Assembly (NCBI RefSeq): GCF_001044235.1
Contig: NZ_JYNL01000020.1
Location: 162,096 to 226,095, forward strand
DNA: 64,000 bases
Source: Mycolicibacterium chlorophenolicum
GTDB lineage: Bacteria; Actinomycetota; Actinomycetes; Mycobacteriales; Mycobacteriaceae
Reading direction: 5' to 3'
In this document: positions 11,343-20,898 of the stretch, piece after piece
How the letters are laid out: each line of letters opens with the position of its first letter
Position numbering within the stretch: position 1 is the first letter of the stretch
Made by a program: the position numbers and the translations under genes
The notes under the pieces: generated by a model
Databases searched by the model: none
Seen by the model: the letters and a program-made list of their open reading frames with translations, nothing else
What the model was told of the DNA's origin: nothing

Positions 11343-12586
11343 CGGGCTGAGTCGAGGACACCGTTGCGTCGCGCCAACTCGATGTTGGCCAGGTGCTGCT
11401 CGTACTCGCGGGTGAACAACGTCGTGCCCTGCATGTCGATCGTCACGAAGTACAGCCAGTCGCCGGGCTCGGGCTGTTCGGCCGCGGCCAGGGCCGGCTG
11501 GCCGGGCGAGCAGATCGGGGTCGCCGGCAGGCCCGGCCGCACGTAAGTGTTCCAGGGGGTGGCCTGCGCGCGGTCGCCGTCGGTGGTGGCGACCTCGATG
11601 CGGTCCAGTGCGTAGTTCACCGTGGAGTCGAACTCCAGCGTGCGATTCTCGGCCAGCCGGTTGTAGATGACCCGCGCCACCTTGGAGAAGTCCTGCGGTT
11701 TGGCTTCGCGCTGCACCAGGGAGGCCACCGTCAGGATCTGGTAGGGCGACATGTTCAGCGAGGCGGCGGTGGTCAGCAGGCCGCCGCGCTCGTATTGCCC
11801 CGCACTGCTGGAGATCAGCGTCGACAGGATGTCCTGCGGCGTGCCCGACGGATCGATGTTCCAGGTGCCGGGCGCGATCAGCCCTTCGAGGCGGCGGTGG
11901 TCGGCGCCCAGTGCGGTCACCGGCCCGGTCGCCCACTGCGGCACCCCGAGCGCCGCGGGCGCGGCGGCGCCGGCGGCGGCGCGCAGATCCTGCGCCGGCA
12001 CGCAGCGGCGGTCGCCGTCGAGGTCCACGCAGGTGGCCTTCGAGATCAGCGAGAAGATGCCGTCGGTGACGGCGTTGGTCTTGACGTCGGAGACGTCGTC
12101 GAGCTGGCGGCCCTCCGGGATGACCAGTTTGCCCACCCGGTTGCCCGGATCGGCCAGCCGCGCCACCGCGTCGGCGGCCGGGATCTCGGTGCGCACCTTG
12201 TAGAAGCCGGGCTGGATCGACGAGATCGCCGTGTTGCCGTCGGCGGCGTCGACGAACGCCTTGATGGTGGCGACGACCTTGCCCTCCTGCAGCGTCTTAC
12301 CGATCGCCGTGGTCGAGTCGCCGTCGTGGATCTGGATGACGACGTCGTTGACGCCCTCGCCGGTGTAGTCGTTGCCGCTGCCCCCGAACAGCGAGTGCCA
12401 CATCCGCGAGCCGAGGAACACCGCACCGATGACGACGACCACGAGCATCGCGACCGCCGCGATGGCGGCGGTGCGGCGACGGCGCCGGTGCCGGGCCTCC
12501 CGGGCCCGCTGCTGACGGGTCATCCGCCGCCGGGGCGGACCCACCGCCAGGGGTTCGGCACGATCGTTGTGCCAGTCGTCAGCCAT
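11339..12586 (-). CDS. mltG: Endolytic murein transglycosylase MltG (YceG-like)
   Basis: 415 residues. A basic cytoplasmic N-terminus ([20 protein letters not shown]) precedes one transmembrane segment at about residues 39-60; the rest is periplasmic. The catalytic region holds [19 protein letters not shown] with the conserved glutamate, then [20 protein letters not shown]. MltG cuts nascent glycan strands and ends their elongation at the membrane. It is embedded between ruvX (8-base overlap) and aroE (4-base overlap), the order seen in M. tuberculosis. Confidence 0.92.
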   Translation of the reverse strand: MADDWHNDRAEPLAVGPPRRRMTRQQRAREARHRRRRRTAAIAAVAMLVVVVIGAVFLGSRMWHSLFGGSGNDYTGEGVNDVVIQIHDGDSTTAIGKTLQEGKVVATIKAFVDAADGNTAISSIQPGFYKVRTEIPAADAVARLADPGNRVGKLVIPEGRQLDDVSDVKTNAVTDGIFSLISKATCVDLDGDRRCVPAQDLRAAAGAAAPAALGVPQWATGPVTALGADHRRLEGLIAPGTWNIDPSGTPQDILSTLISSSAGQYERGGLLTTAASLNMSPYQILTVASLVQREAKPQDFSKVARVIYNRLAENRTLEFDSTVNYALDRIEVATTDGDRAQATPWNTYVRPGLPATPICSPGQPALAAAEQPEPGDWLYFVTIDMQGTTLFTREYEQHLANIELARRNGVLDSAR

Positions 12587-13118
12587 CCCCGACCTCTCCG
12601 TGTGGGGACAGCGCCGCCCGTCGCTGGTCCAGCCAGTTCTGCAGAATCCCCACCGCTGCAGCTTGATCGATCACCGAACGTTGTCCGCGGCCCCGCACGC
12701 CCGCCTCGCGCAGCGCTCGCTGCGCGGTCACCGTCGTGAACCGCTCGTCGACGAGCCGGACCGGCACCGGCGTGACCCGGTCGGCCAGCAGGTCGGCGAC
12801 CTCGATCGCGTCGCGCGCCGAGGAGCCGGCCCGATCCGCCAGCGTCCGCGGCAGCCCGACGACGACCTCGACCACCTGATACTCGTCGACCAGCGCTGCC
12901 AGGCGCCGGACGTGCTTGTCTGCGCGCCGGTCGCGCGTCACGGTCTCCACCGGGGTCGCGAGCACGGCGTCGGGATCGCTGACCGCCACCCCGATGCGCA
13001 CGGTGCCGACGTCGACACCCAGTCGGCGGCCACGGCCCGGATCAGGCGCCGACGCGGGGTCACCGGGGCGATCCGGTGCGCGGCCGGCATCGTCGGCGTC
13101 GGTTACGGCGTCGGGCAC
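12579..13118 (-). CDS. ruvX: Putative pre-16S rRNA nuclease / Holliday junction resolvase RuvX (YqgF)
   Basis: 179 residues. The RNase H-like fold motifs are [15 protein letters not shown] (first catalytic Asp), [30 protein letters not shown] (glutamate) and [14 protein letters not shown] (last Asp). The family processes the 5' end of 16S rRNA in E. coli and cuts branched DNA in M. tuberculosis according to published work on that family. The first 30 residues are disordered and rich in Asp, Pro and Ala. It overlaps mltG by eight bases and follows alaS by five. Confidence 0.92.
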   Translation of the reverse strand: MPDAVTDADDAGRAPDRPGDPASAPDPGRGRRLGVDVGTVRIGVAVSDPDAVLATPVETVTRDRRADKHVRRLAALVDEYQVVEVVVGLPRTLADRAGSSARDAIEVADLLADRVTPVPVRLVDERFTTVTAQRALREAGVRGRGQRSVIDQAAAVGILQNWLDQRRAALSPHGEVGDG

Positions 13119-13123
13119 TCTGG

Positions 13124-15820
13124 TCAGCTCCGGCCGATCTCCGCGCGCACCGCTGCCAGCGCCGCGTCGATGTTCGCCGCGCCCTGCCCCGATCCCTGCG
13201 CCAGGTCCGCCTTGCCGCCACCGCGACCGTTCACGGCGGCGCCCACCACCTTCACCAGGTCGTTGGCGCGCACCCCGAGGTCCTGGGCGGCCGGGTTGAC
13301 GGCCACCACGTAGGGCACCGTGTCGTCGTCGCCCTCGGCGATCAGCGCGACGACGGCGGGCTCGCTGCCGAGCTTGCCGCGGATGTCGCCGACGAGCGAC
13401 CGCAGGTCGCCCGCCGAGATCCCGCCGGCCATCCGCTGCGCCACGAGCCGGACCTTACCGACCTGTTCGGCTCCGGCCGCGGCATTGACCGCGGCGGCGC
13501 GCGCGCCGGCCAGCCGCAGCCGGTCGAGTTCCTTCTCGGCGGCACGGAGCCGCTCCACCAGCGTCGCGACGCGGGCGGGCACCTCCTCGGAGGGCACCTT
13601 CAACGACGACGCGAGACCCGCCATCAGGGCGCGCTCCTTGGCGAGGTGGCGGAACGAGTCCAGCCCGACGTACGCCTCCACGCGGCGCACACCGGAACCC
13701 ACCGACGACTCGCCGAGGATGGTGACCGGACCGATCTGCGCGGAGCGGCCGACGTGCGTGCCGCCGCACAGCTCGAGGGAGAACGGACCGCCGATCTCGA
13801 CGACGCGGACTTCGTCGGGGTATGACTCGCCGAACATGGCCATGGCGCCCATCGCCTTGGCCTTCTCCAGATTCTCGTGGAAGGTGTGCACCTCGAAGTC
13901 GGCTTGCACCGCCTCGTTGGTGACCTCCTCGACCTGCTCTCGCTGCTCATCGCTCAGCGCGCCCTGGAAGTTGAAGTCGAACCGCAGATAGCCGGGGCGG
14001 TTCAGAGATCCGGCCTGAACGGCGTTGGGGCCCAACACCTGTCGCAGTGCAGCGTGCACCATGTGCGTGCCGGAGTGGCCCTGTGTCGCGCCGTGGCGCC
14101 ACCGCGGGTCGACGGCCGCGACGACGGTGTCGCCCTCGACGAACTCGCCGGACTCCACGTTGATCCGATGCGCCCACAATGTTTTCGCGATCTTCTGCAC
14201 ATCGGTGACCGCAGCCTTGGCCGTCTCCGACGAGCCGGTGCCCCGGATGTCGCCCTCGTCGGCGATCTGCCCGCCCGACTCGGCGTAGAACGGGCTGCGG
14301 TCCAGGATCAGCTCGACGCGCTCCTGCGTGCCGTCGCGGCCGGTGTGCGACACCACCGGCACCCGCTTACCGTCCACGAAGATGCCGAGAATGGTCGCCT
14401 CGGTGGTCAACTCGTCGAAACCGGTGAACTCGGTGGGGCCGGCGTCGACGAGCTCGCGGTAGGCGCTCAGGTCGGTGTGGGCCTGTTTGCGCGCCGCCGC
14501 GTCGGCCTTGGCCCGCTGCCGCTGCTCGGCCATCAGGGTCCGGAAGCCCTCCTCGTCGACACCCAGGTCGGCCTCGGCGGCCATCTCCAGGGTCAGCTCG
14601 AGCGGGAAGCCGTAGGTGTCGTGCAGCGTGAACGCATCCGAGCCCGACAGCCGGGACGCGCCGGACGCCTTGGTCGCCCGGGCGGCGTCGTCGAACAGCC
14701 GCGAACCCGAGGCCAGCGTGCGGTTGAACGCGGCCTCCTCGGCGATCGCGATGCGCGCGATCCGGTCGTAGTCGGAGACCAGCTCGGGATACGACGGCCC
14801 CATCGCGTCGCGCACGGTGGCCATCAGGTCGGCCATGAACGGATCGTCGATGCCGAGCAGCTTGGCCGCGCGGATGATGCGGCGCAGCAGCCGGCGCAGC
14901 ACATAGCCGCGGCCCTCGTTGCCGGGGCTGACGCCGTCGCCGATGATGATCGCCGCGGTGCGGCTGTGGTCGGCGATGATGCGGTAGCGGACGTCGTCTG
15001 CGTGGTTGCCCTGCCCGTATCCGCGCGGTGCCCGCGCGGCCATCAGGTCGATGGCGGGGCGCAGCAGGTCGGTCTCGTAGACGTTGTCGACGCCCTGCAG
15101 CAGGCAGGCCACCCGCTCGATGCCCATGCCGGTGTCGATGTTCTTGCGCGGCAGCGGTCCGAGGATCTCGAAGTCCTCCTTCGAGGTGCCCTCGCCGCGC
15201 TCGTTCTGCATGAACACGAGGTTCCAGATCTCGATGTAGCGGTCCTCGTTGGCTTCCGGGCCGCCCTCGATGCCGTACTCGGGCCCGCGGTCGTAGTAGA
15301 TCTCCGAGGACGGTCCGCACGGGCCCGGGATGCCCATCGACCAGTAGTTGTCCGCCATCCCGCGGCGCTGGATGCGCTCGAGCGGCAGTCCGGCCACCTC
15401 CTGCCAGTAGCCGATGGCCTCGTCGTCGTCGAGATAGACGGTCGCCCAGAGCCTTTCGGGGTCGAATCCGTATCCGCCCCGGTCGGTCGGGTTGGTCAGC
15501 AGCGACCAGGCGAACTCGATGGCGCCCTTCTTGAAGTAGTCGCCGAAGCTGAAGTTGCCGGCCATCTGGAAGAAGGTGTTGTGCCGGGTGGTGATGCCGA
15601 CCTCGTCGATGTCCGGGGTGCGGATGCACTTCTGGATGCTCACCGCCCGGTTCCACGGCGCGCTCCTGGCCCCGAGGAAGTAGGGGACGAACTGCACCAT
15701 GCCGGCGTTGACGAACAGCAGGTTCGGGTCGTCGAGAATCACCGAGGCGCTGGGCACCTCGGTGTGTCCCGCGTTCACGAAATGATCAAGGAACCGCTTC
15801 CTGATCTCGTGTGTCTGCAC
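13124..15820 (-). CDS. alaS: Alanyl-tRNA synthetase
   Basis: 898 residues, GTG start ([13 protein letters not shown]). The class II catalytic core occupies roughly residues 1-400 ([35 protein letters not shown]); the editing domain has the zinc ligands [11 protein letters not shown] and CGGTHV; the C-terminal C-Ala domain (from about 740) includes the glycine-rich [19 protein letters not shown] segment. It charges tRNA-Ala and deacylates Ser- and Gly-tRNA-Ala. It is the first gene of the leftward ruvX-mltG-aroE run, with a further 88 bases before the YjbQ-like gene. Confidence 0.98.
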   Translation of the reverse strand: MQTHEIRKRFLDHFVNAGHTEVPSASVILDDPNLLFVNAGMVQFVPYFLGARSAPWNRAVSIQKCIRTPDIDEVGITTRHNTFFQMAGNFSFGDYFKKGAIEFAWSLLTNPTDRGGYGFDPERLWATVYLDDDEAIGYWQEVAGLPLERIQRRGMADNYWSMGIPGPCGPSSEIYYDRGPEYGIEGGPEANEDRYIEIWNLVFMQNERGEGTSKEDFEILGPLPRKNIDTGMGIERVACLLQGVDNVYETDLLRPAIDLMAARAPRGYGQGNHADDVRYRIIADHSRTAAIIIGDGVSPGNEGRGYVLRRLLRRIIRAAKLLGIDDPFMADLMATVRDAMGPSYPELVSDYDRIARIAIAEEAAFNRTLASGSRLFDDAARATKASGASRLSGSDAFTLHDTYGFPLELTLEMAAEADLGVDEEGFRTLMAEQRQRAKADAAARKQAHTDLSAYRELVDAGPTEFTGFDELTTEATILGIFVDGKRVPVVSHTGRDGTQERVELILDRSPFYAESGGQIADEGDIRGTGSSETAKAAVTDVQKIAKTLWAHRINVESGEFVEGDTVVAAVDPRWRHGATQGHSGTHMVHAALRQVLGPNAVQAGSLNRPGYLRFDFNFQGALSDEQREQVEEVTNEAVQADFEVHTFHENLEKAKAMGAMAMFGESYPDEVRVVEIGGPFSLELCGGTHVGRSAQIGPVTILGESSVGSGVRRVEAYVGLDSFRHLAKERALMAGLASSLKVPSEEVPARVATLVERLRAAEKELDRLRLAGARAAAVNAAAGAEQVGKVRLVAQRMAGGISAGDLRSLVGDIRGKLGSEPAVVALIAEGDDDTVPYVVAVNPAAQDLGVRANDLVKVVGAAVNGRGGGKADLAQGSGQGAANIDAALAAVRAEIGRS

Positions 15821-15908
15821 GTCGTGGCTGTCCTTCGGGTCTGGTCAGCGGGGCCGATCGGCCGCCACCTGCGAATACTCGACCGCACCACAGTACCGGG
15901 CGTGGCTT

Positions 15909-16310
15909 TCAGCCCGACACGAAGCTCAATCGGACGTTGCGCCGCGTGTTGTCCCTGTTCAGGTCCACCAGCACGATGCTCTGCCAGGTGCCCAGCAGCG
16001 GTTCGCCGGCCCCGACCGGCACGGTGACCGACGGTGCGACCAGACCCGGCAACACATGGTCGGCGCCGTGCCCGGGAGATCCGTGCGCGTGCCGGTAGCG
16101 GTCGTCGCGGGGCAGCAACCGCTCCAGGGTGTCGACCAGGTCGTGGTCGGATCCCGCGCCGGTTTCGATGATCGCCACCCCCGCGGTGGCATGCGGGACG
16201 AACACGTTGCACAGACCGTCTCCCCGCGACGCGCAGAACTGGCGAACGTCGCCGGTCAGGTCGACGATCCGCCGCCGGGCGGTGTCCACGTCGAGCACTT
16301 CGGTGTCCAT
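15909..16310 (-). CDS. YjbQ / UPF0047 family protein (Rv2556c-like)
   Basis: 133 residues. The family core is complete: FVPHATAGVAIIETG, the RHAHGSPGHGADHVLPGLVAPS block with several histidines, and GTWQSIVLVDLNRDN near the end. The family forms a trimeric metal-binding fold; some members have weak thiamine-phosphate synthase activity, hence the 'secondary thiamine-phosphate synthase' label, but the physiological role is open. It lies just upstream of alaS, as Rv2556c does in M. tuberculosis, and is divergent from the GlsB-type gene. Confidence 0.85.
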   Translation of the reverse strand: MDTEVLDVDTARRRIVDLTGDVRQFCASRGDGLCNVFVPHATAGVAIIETGAGSDHDLVDTLERLLPRDDRYRHAHGSPGHGADHVLPGLVAPSVTVPVGAGEPLLGTWQSIVLVDLNRDNTRRNVRLSFVSG

Positions 16311-16350
16311 GGCGACGAGCCTACGGACGCCCGCACTGATTGACGCGAGC

Positions 16351-16376
16351 GTTTATTGCCCAGCGGGCTCGGGTAT
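16351..16376 (+). promoter_or_regulatory. SigF-type promoter (GTTT-N16-GGGTAT)
   Basis: GTTT at 16351-16354 and GGGTAT at 16371-16376 are separated by 16 bases. This matches the mycobacterial SigF consensus GTTT-N15-17-GGGTAT exactly. It lies 32 bases before the ATG of the small membrane protein at 16408, which has a strong ribosome site. SigF governs general stress and stationary-phase genes, which fits the downstream protein family. Confidence 0.65.
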
Positions 16377-16407
16377 GCCGCCGGCAGCCGCAAACTTTGG
16401 AGGAAAA

Positions 16408-16722
16408 ATGACCATCACCGGCGTCATCACCGCAATTCTCATCGGCATCGTCGTCGGCGTTCTCGGCCGGCTCGTCCTGCCCGGTAAGCAGCCCATCGGG
16501 ATGCTGCTCACCATTCTCGTCGGCATCGTGTCCGCCTTCATCGGCACCGCGATCGCCCGCGCGGTCGGTATTCCGACCGCCACCAACGGGATCGACTGGA
16601 TGGAACTACTCGTCCAGGTCGTCGTGGCCGCGCTCGGCGTGGCTCTGGTGGCATCGCTCATGGGTCGGCGGCGTGGCCGCACCGGCCTGATGGGCGGCCG
16701 CCGTTCCGGAATTCTGCGCTGA
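16408..16722 (+). CDS. GlsB/YeaQ/YmgE (transglycosylase-associated) family stress membrane protein
   Basis: 104 residues with three hydrophobic segments at about residues 4-24, 29-52 and 66-86. Glycine-rich turns (GVLGRLVLPGKQPIG) are typical of the GlsB/YeaQ family, small membrane proteins induced in stationary phase and general stress. No enzymatic activity is established despite the 'transglycosylase-associated' name. The start is well set: GGAGGAAAA directly precedes the ATG. A SigF-type promoter at 16351-16376 would make it stress-regulated, and a strong hairpin at 16741-16778 follows. The end is basic (MGRRRGRTG). Confidence 0.85.
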   Translation: MTITGVITAILIGIVVGVLGRLVLPGKQPIGMLLTILVGIVSAFIGTAIARAVGIPTATNGIDWMELLVQVVVAALGVALVASLMGRRRGRTGLMGGRRSGILR

Positions 16723-16740
16723 CGCGCCGAATCCGTCCGT

Positions 16741-16778
16741 GGCGATCCCGGCTGGGCCCCCGACCAGTCGGGATCGCC
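16741..16778. terminator. Strong stem-loop between convergent genes, probable bidirectional terminator
   Basis: GGCGATCCCG at 16741-16750 pairs perfectly with CGGGATCGCC at 16769-16778. Inside, CTGG (16752-16755) pairs with CCAG (16764-16767), with one G-U pair between, giving about 15 pairs around an eight-base loop. It sits between the stops of the GlsB-type gene and the SRPBCC gene. No U-tract follows, as is common for mycobacterial terminators. Confidence 0.7.
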
Positions 16779-16794
16779 CCCGTCTGCACTCTTC

Positions 16795-17268
16795 TCAGCC
16801 GGCGGCCAGCAGCGCGTCGAGCTTCTCGTAACCCTCCGTCATTCCCCCCTCCATCCCCGAGGACAGCAGCGCGTCCCGGGCGTCGGTGTTCGGACAGATC
16901 GAGCGGCCCCGCAGCCGGGAGCGGCCGTCGCCGAGGTCTTCGAACCACAGGTACTCCAGGTTGACCATGTCCGGGGCGCCCTCGAATTCGAAGGTCTGCA
17001 GGATGAATTCGTTGTCGCGCACGGTGTGGAACGTGCCGTTGAACGCGAAGGCGCCGTGCTCGGTGCGGTGGACGTAGCGGTACCCGCCGTGATCGCGGAA
17101 GTCCCACTCGGTCACGTCCATCTCCAGGCCGTGCGGCCCCAGCCATCGCGCCAACAGGTCCGGATCGGCATGCGCACGGAACAACGCGGCGACGGGGGCG
17201 TCGAAAACGCGCGTGAATTCCATGGCCAGGGTGTCGACGGGAGCGGTCAGCTCCAGGGCATTGGTCAT
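16795..17268 (-). CDS. SRPBCC / AHSA1 family protein
   Basis: 157 residues. Hallmarks of the Aha1-C-like START-type fold: FTRVFDAPVAALFRAHADP at the start, LARWLGPHGLEM, then GGYRYVH and the helix GMEGGMTEGYEKLDALLA at the end. These small hydrophobic-ligand-binding proteins are regularly encoded with an ArsR-type repressor. Here the ATG overlaps the ArsR stop by four bases, so they form one operon. The ligand is unknown. Confidence 0.88.
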   Translation of the reverse strand: MTNALELTAPVDTLAMEFTRVFDAPVAALFRAHADPDLLARWLGPHGLEMDVTEWDFRDHGGYRYVHRTEHGAFAFNGTFHTVRDNEFILQTFEFEGAPDMVNLEYLWFEDLGDGRSRLRGRSICPNTDARDALLSSGMEGGMTEGYEKLDALLAAG

Positions 17269-17612
17269 CGGGTCGGTCCTTTCTTCTCGGCCGCCAGTAG
17301 GGCGTCCAGCCGGCGGTAGTTGCGTTCGGCGTCCAGCCGGTACCGGTCGATCCAGGCCGTCACCGCCTCCAGCGCGGCGGCGTCCAGGTGCACCGGACGA
17401 CGCTGCGCCTCGCGGGTCCGGGTCACCAGACCCGCTTGTTCGAGCACCTGAATGTGTTTGGACACCGCTTGTTTCGTGATCGCGAACGGCTCGGCCAGCT
17501 CGTTGACCGTGGCCGGACCGCGGGACAGCCGCGCCACCATCGCGCGCCGGACGGGATCCGCGAGCGCCATGAAGGCACGGTCGAGCATCGCCTCGTCCGC
17601 CTCACTCGCCAA
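17265..17612 (-). CDS. ArsR-family transcriptional repressor
   Basis: 115 residues. Winged-helix segment VRRAMVARLSRGPATVNEL followed by recognition helix AITKQAVSKHIQVLEQAGLV. It lacks the CxC metal motif of metal-sensing ArsR proteins, so it belongs to the ArsR subgroup paired with SRPBCC/AHSA1 proteins. TTG 17612 is taken as the start because GGAAAGG lies seven bases upstream; an internal ATG at 17588 is the alternative. Inverted repeats over its start and promoter (17613-17634, 17631-17648) suggest autorepression. Confidence 0.85.
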   Translation of the reverse strand: MASEADEAMLDRAFMALADPVRRAMVARLSRGPATVNELAEPFAITKQAVSKHIQVLEQAGLVTRTREAQRRPVHLDAAALEAVTAWIDRYRLDAERNYRRLDALLAAEKKGPTR

Positions 17613-17634
17613 TGATCAACCTTTCCTTTGATCA
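17613..17634. promoter_or_regulatory. Perfect inverted repeat, probable ArsR operator 1
   Basis: TGATCAA at 17613-17619 and TTGATCA at 17628-17634 are perfect inverted arms separated by eight bases. The element covers the ribosome site directly upstream of the ArsR TTG start, where a bound dimer would block expression. Confidence 0.55.
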
Positions 17635-17648
17635 ATCTATTGGTTGAT
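17631..17648. promoter_or_regulatory. Second inverted repeat, probable ArsR operator 2
   Basis: ATCAA at 17631-17635 and TTGAT at 17644-17648 form inverted arms with eight bases between, the same spacing as operator 1, with which it shares four bases. It lies around the expected transcription start, just downstream of the -10 box. Confidence 0.5.
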
Positions 17649-17652
17649 TAGT

Positions 17653-17681
17653 AGGGTAGGACGGGGCACGGTCTGTGTCAA
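17653..17681 (-). promoter_or_regulatory. Housekeeping-type promoter for the ArsR-SRPBCC operon
   Basis: On the minus strand TTGACA occupies 17681-17676 and TACCCT (TANNNT) 17658-17653, with exactly 17 bases between. This is a good SigA-type promoter. The expected start near 17646 falls in the second ArsR operator. Confidence 0.6.
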
Positions 17682-17760
17682 GGTTGGACCAGTGCCCGCG
17701 CCCCGCCCGGTCGGCACCCTGACCCCGACGCATGGTCAACACCCGTCGCACCAATTCACG

Positions 17761-17795
17761 TTCTGCAGAGGGTTACTCGATCTTTCACTGCAGAA
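17761..17795. terminator. Inverted repeat downstream of rarA, possible terminator
   Basis: TTCTGCAG at 17761-17768 and CTGCAGAA at 17788-17795 are perfect 8-base arms around a 19-base loop. It lies about 35 bases past the rarA stop on the leftward strand and before the ArsR promoter. Loop size makes it a weak hairpin, so a protein-binding site is equally possible. Otherwise I see nothing in the roughly 220 bases between the ArsR gene and rarA. Confidence 0.3.
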
Positions 17796-17830
17796 GGTCG
17801 ATACCTGTGGCTCCCGTGACCAGAGCGAGC

Positions 17831-19159
17831 TCAGCGGCGGCGCCGGATGATGGCGCGCAGCTTGTCCACCCGGGTGGCGATCTCGCGCTCGGCGCCGTGG
17901 GTGGTCGGCCGGTAGTAGTCGACGCCGACGATCTCGTCGGGCGGATACTGTTGGGCCACAACGCCGTCCGGATCGTCGTGGGCGTACTTGTAGCCGACGG
18001 CGTTGCCCAGCTTCTGTGCGCCGGAGTAGTGCCCGTCGCGCAGGTGGGCCGGCACCAGCCCCGCCTTACCGGCCCGGATGTCGGCCATCGCCGCGCCGAG
18101 CGCGGTGGTGACGGCGTTCGACTTCGGCGCGGTGGCCAGGTGCACGGTGGCGTGCGCCAGCGTCAGCTGCGCCTCGGGCATGCCGATCAACTGCACCGTC
18201 TGGGCCGCGGCGACCGCCGTCGGCAGTGCGGTCGGGTCGGCCATCCCGATGTCCTCGCTGGCGAGGATCACCAACCGCCGCGCCACGAACCGCGGGTCCT
18301 CCCCCGCGACGAGCATCCGCGCCAGATAGTGCAGGGCGGCATCGACGTCGGAGCCGCGCACCGACTTGATGAAAGCGCTGACCACGTCGTAGTGCTGGTC
18401 CCCGTCGCGGTCGTAACGCACCGCCGCCTTGTCCAGCGACTGCTCGATGACATCGACGGTCACCTGCCCGGATTCGGCGGCGACCTCCAGCGCCGTCAGA
18501 GCCCGCCGGGCATCGCCGGCCGACAGCTGCACCAGCAGGTCGAGCGCCTCGTCGGTGATCGGCACCGTGCCGCCCAGGCCCCGTTCGTCGTCGAGGGCAC
18601 GCCGGAGCACCGTGGCGATGTCGGCCGGGGTCAGCGGCTGCAGCTGCAGGATCAGCGAGCGGCTCAGCAGCGGGGCGACGACGGAGAACGACGGGTTCTC
18701 GGTGGTGGCCGCGACCAGCAGCACCACCCGGTTCTCCACCGCCGCGAGCAGTGCGTCCTGCTGGGTCTTGGAGAACCGGTGCACCTCGTCGATGAACAGC
18801 ACCGTCTGCTCGCCGCGGCGCAGCAGCGCGACGCGGGCCTCCTCGATGACCGCGCGCACCTCCTTCACCCCCGCCGACAACGCCGAGAGCGCCTCGAACC
18901 GGCGGCCGGTGGCGTGGGAGATCAGCGAGGCCAGGGTGGTCTTCCCGGTGCCGGGCGGGCCGTAGAGGATGACCGATGCGGCGCCGGAGCCCTCCACGAG
19001 GCGCCGCAGCGGCGAGTTCCCGGCGAGCAGGTGCTGCTGGCCGACGACCTCGTCGAGCGAGGCGGGCCGCATCCGCACGGCCAGCGGCACCGACGTCCCC
19101 ACCGGAGCCGCGGCGGATCCGGCCGTCTCACCGGGTACGTCGAACAGGCTGTCGGACAC
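17831..19159 (-). CDS. rarA: Replication-associated recombination protein A (RarA/MgsA AAA ATPase)
   Basis: 442 residues, GTG start. Walker [13 protein letters not shown], Walker [16 protein letters not shown], sensor 1 [13 protein letters not shown] with LLSRSLIL following, then the C-terminal tetramerisation region with [16 protein letters not shown] and [11 protein letters not shown], hallmark stretches of the family. RarA acts at stalled replication forks with single-strand-binding protein. M. tuberculosis Rv2559c is the equivalent and lies near alaS in the same way. It begins nine bases after the DUF3097 gene ends, so the two are likely co-transcribed. Confidence 0.95.
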   Translation of the reverse strand: MSDSLFDVPGETAGSAAAPVGTSVPLAVRMRPASLDEVVGQQHLLAGNSPLRRLVEGSGAASVILYGPPGTGKTTLASLISHATGRRFEALSALSAGVKEVRAVIEEARVALLRRGEQTVLFIDEVHRFSKTQQDALLAAVENRVVLLVAATTENPSFSVVAPLLSRSLILQLQPLTPADIATVLRRALDDERGLGGTVPITDEALDLLVQLSAGDARRALTALEVAAESGQVTVDVIEQSLDKAAVRYDRDGDQHYDVVSAFIKSVRGSDVDAALHYLARMLVAGEDPRFVARRLVILASEDIGMADPTALPTAVAAAQTVQLIGMPEAQLTLAHATVHLATAPKSNAVTTALGAAMADIRAGKAGLVPAHLRDGHYSGAQKLGNAVGYKYAHDDPDGVVAQQYPPDEIVGVDYYRPTTHGAEREIATRVDKLRAIIRRRR

Positions 19160-19168
19160 GCTCCCTGC

Positions 19169-20002
19169 TTACACGGAGGCGGTGACGAAGTCGATCAGCT
19201 CCTCCACCCGGCCGATGAGGTCGGGTTCGAGGTCCGTCCAGTCCCGCACCCGGCCACGGATCTTCTGCCAGGCCGCGGCGATGTCGGCCTGATCGCGATG
19301 CCGCCACCCCAGCGCCTCGCACACGCCGTGCTTCCAGTCCTGCCCCTTGGGCACCACCGGCCAGGCGTCGATCCCGAGGCGGGCCGGCTTGACGGCCTCC
19401 CAGATGTCGATGAACGGGTGGCCCACCACCAGCGTGTGCTCGCCGCCCGGTCCCCGGCGCACCTTCTCGGCGATGCGGGCCTCCTTCGACCCGGCCACCA
19501 GGTGGTCGACGAGCACGCCGAGGCGCCGGCCGGGCCCGGGCCGGAAGTCGGCGACGATCGCGGCGAGGTCGTCGACACCGCCCAGGTACTCGACGACGAC
19601 CCCCTCGAGGCGCAGGTCCTCGCCCCACACCTGTTCGACGAGCTCGGCGTCGTGGCGGCCCTCGACGTAGATGCGGCTGGCGAGCGCCACTCTGGCGCGC
19701 GCGCCGGCGACCGCGACGGAGCCGGACGCGGTCCGGGCCGGCGCCGCGGGAGCCGCTTTCTTCGGGGCGGTCAGGATGACGGGCTTGCCGTCGATCAGGT
19801 AGCCGGGCCCGACCGGAAACGGTTTGGTACGGCCGTGCCGGTCCTCGAGCTGCATGCGGCCGTATTCGACGCGTACCACCGCGCCGACGAAGCCGGTCTG
19901 CGCGTCCTCGACGACCATGCCGATCTCGATCGGCTGTTCGGTGGAGCAGGGCTTGCGGTGCGGGTCACTGGACAGGATGTCGGCGCCATAGCGATCAGCC
20001 AC
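19169..20002 (-). CDS. DUF3097 family protein
   Basis: 277 residues, GTG start (ADRYGADILSSDPHRK). The family is confined mostly to actinobacteria and uncharacterised. A first small beta domain (GFVGAVVRVEYGRMQLED) is followed by a low-complexity Ala/Pro linker at about 85-105 and then an alpha/beta domain with IYVEGRHDAELVEQVWG and GRRLGVLVDHLVAGSKE. The acidic EGRHD and VDH pattern resembles a TOPRIM-like fold, which would suit nucleic-acid processing next to rarA; this is my inference. It is divergent from the SDR gene at 20095. Confidence 0.75.
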   Translation of the reverse strand: MADRYGADILSSDPHRKPCSTEQPIEIGMVVEDAQTGFVGAVVRVEYGRMQLEDRHGRTKPFPVGPGYLIDGKPVILTAPKKAAPAAPARTASGSVAVAGARARVALASRIYVEGRHDAELVEQVWGEDLRLEGVVVEYLGGVDDLAAIVADFRPGPGRRLGVLVDHLVAGSKEARIAEKVRRGPGGEHTLVVGHPFIDIWEAVKPARLGIDAWPVVPKGQDWKHGVCEALGWRHRDQADIAAAWQKIRGRVRDWTDLEPDLIGRVEELIDFVTASV

Positions 20003-20094
20003 GCGGTGATCGTAGGGATGCGCGGCGGCGCGACGGCTGACCGCGCGGGCGCGTGTTGCGTCGGCGCCGGCACACGGGGTGCGACGATCGAACG

Positions 20095-20898
20095 GTGAGA
20101 GACCTGAGCCACTACGGACCGCGCGCCGTGATCGCCGGCGGCTCGGAGGGCGTCGGGGCCGAGTTCGCGGCGCTGCTGGCCGCGGCGGGGATCGACCTCG
20201 TGTTGGTGGCCCGGCGTCCGGAGCCCTTGGCGGCCACCGCCGCCCGCTGCCGCGCATTCGGAGTCGACGTGCGCACGGTGACAGCCGACCTGGCCGCCGG
20301 CCCGGACGAGGTGGTCGCGGCGACGGCGGGCCTCGAGATCGGCCTGCTGATCTACAACGCGGGCGCCAACACCTGCAGCGAGGAATTCCTCGACGGTGAC
20401 CTCGACGCCTTCGCTCGCGTGGTCGACCTCAACGTCAACACGATGATGGCCCTGGTCCAGCACTACGCCCGGCCGATGCGGGACCGCCGCCGCGGCGGCA
20501 TCCTGCTGGTGGGCTCGATGGCCGGTTACCTCGGTTCGACCCGGCACACGGTGTACGGCGGGGTCAAGGCCTTCGGCCGGATCTTCGCCGAGGGACTGTG
20601 GCTGGAACTGCGCGACCACGGCGTCGACGTCTGCGAGCTCGTGCTCGGCGTGACGCGCACGCCGGCCATGGAGCGGGTCGGGCTGAACTTCGACGTGCCC
20701 GGCCTGCGGGTGGCCGACCCGGCCGACGTGGCGGCCGAGGGACTCGATCGGTTGCCGCACGGGCCGGTCCACGTGGCCGGCGGCAACGAGGCCGACGTGG
20801 CCCGCCGCAACGGTCCCGACCGCGCCGCGGTGGTGCTCGGCGCGCACCGGTTCATGCAGCAGCTGATGGCTAATCCATCTGCTGGGACTGCTCACTGA
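20095..20898 (+). CDS. Short-chain dehydrogenase/reductase
   Basis: 267 residues, GTG start. Cofactor loop GGSEGVGAEFAAL (GxxxGxG type), LIYNAGAN after strand 4, and the catalytic YGGVKAF (Tyr-x-x-x-Lys) with an upstream serine in LVGSMAGYLG. It would oxidise or reduce an alcohol/ketone with NAD(P). Arginine in VLVARRPEP after strand 2 suggests NADPH. The last 29 bases overlap the end of the convergent zinc peptidase gene. Confidence 0.85.
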   Translation: MRDLSHYGPRAVIAGGSEGVGAEFAALLAAAGIDLVLVARRPEPLAATAARCRAFGVDVRTVTADLAAGPDEVVAATAGLEIGLLIYNAGANTCSEEFLDGDLDAFARVVDLNVNTMMALVQHYARPMRDRRRGGILLVGSMAGYLGSTRHTVYGGVKAFGRIFAEGLWLELRDHGVDVCELVLGVTRTPAMERVGLNFDVPGLRVADPADVAAEGLDRLPHGPVHVAGGNEADVARRNGPDRAAVVLGAHRFMQQLMANPSAGTAH

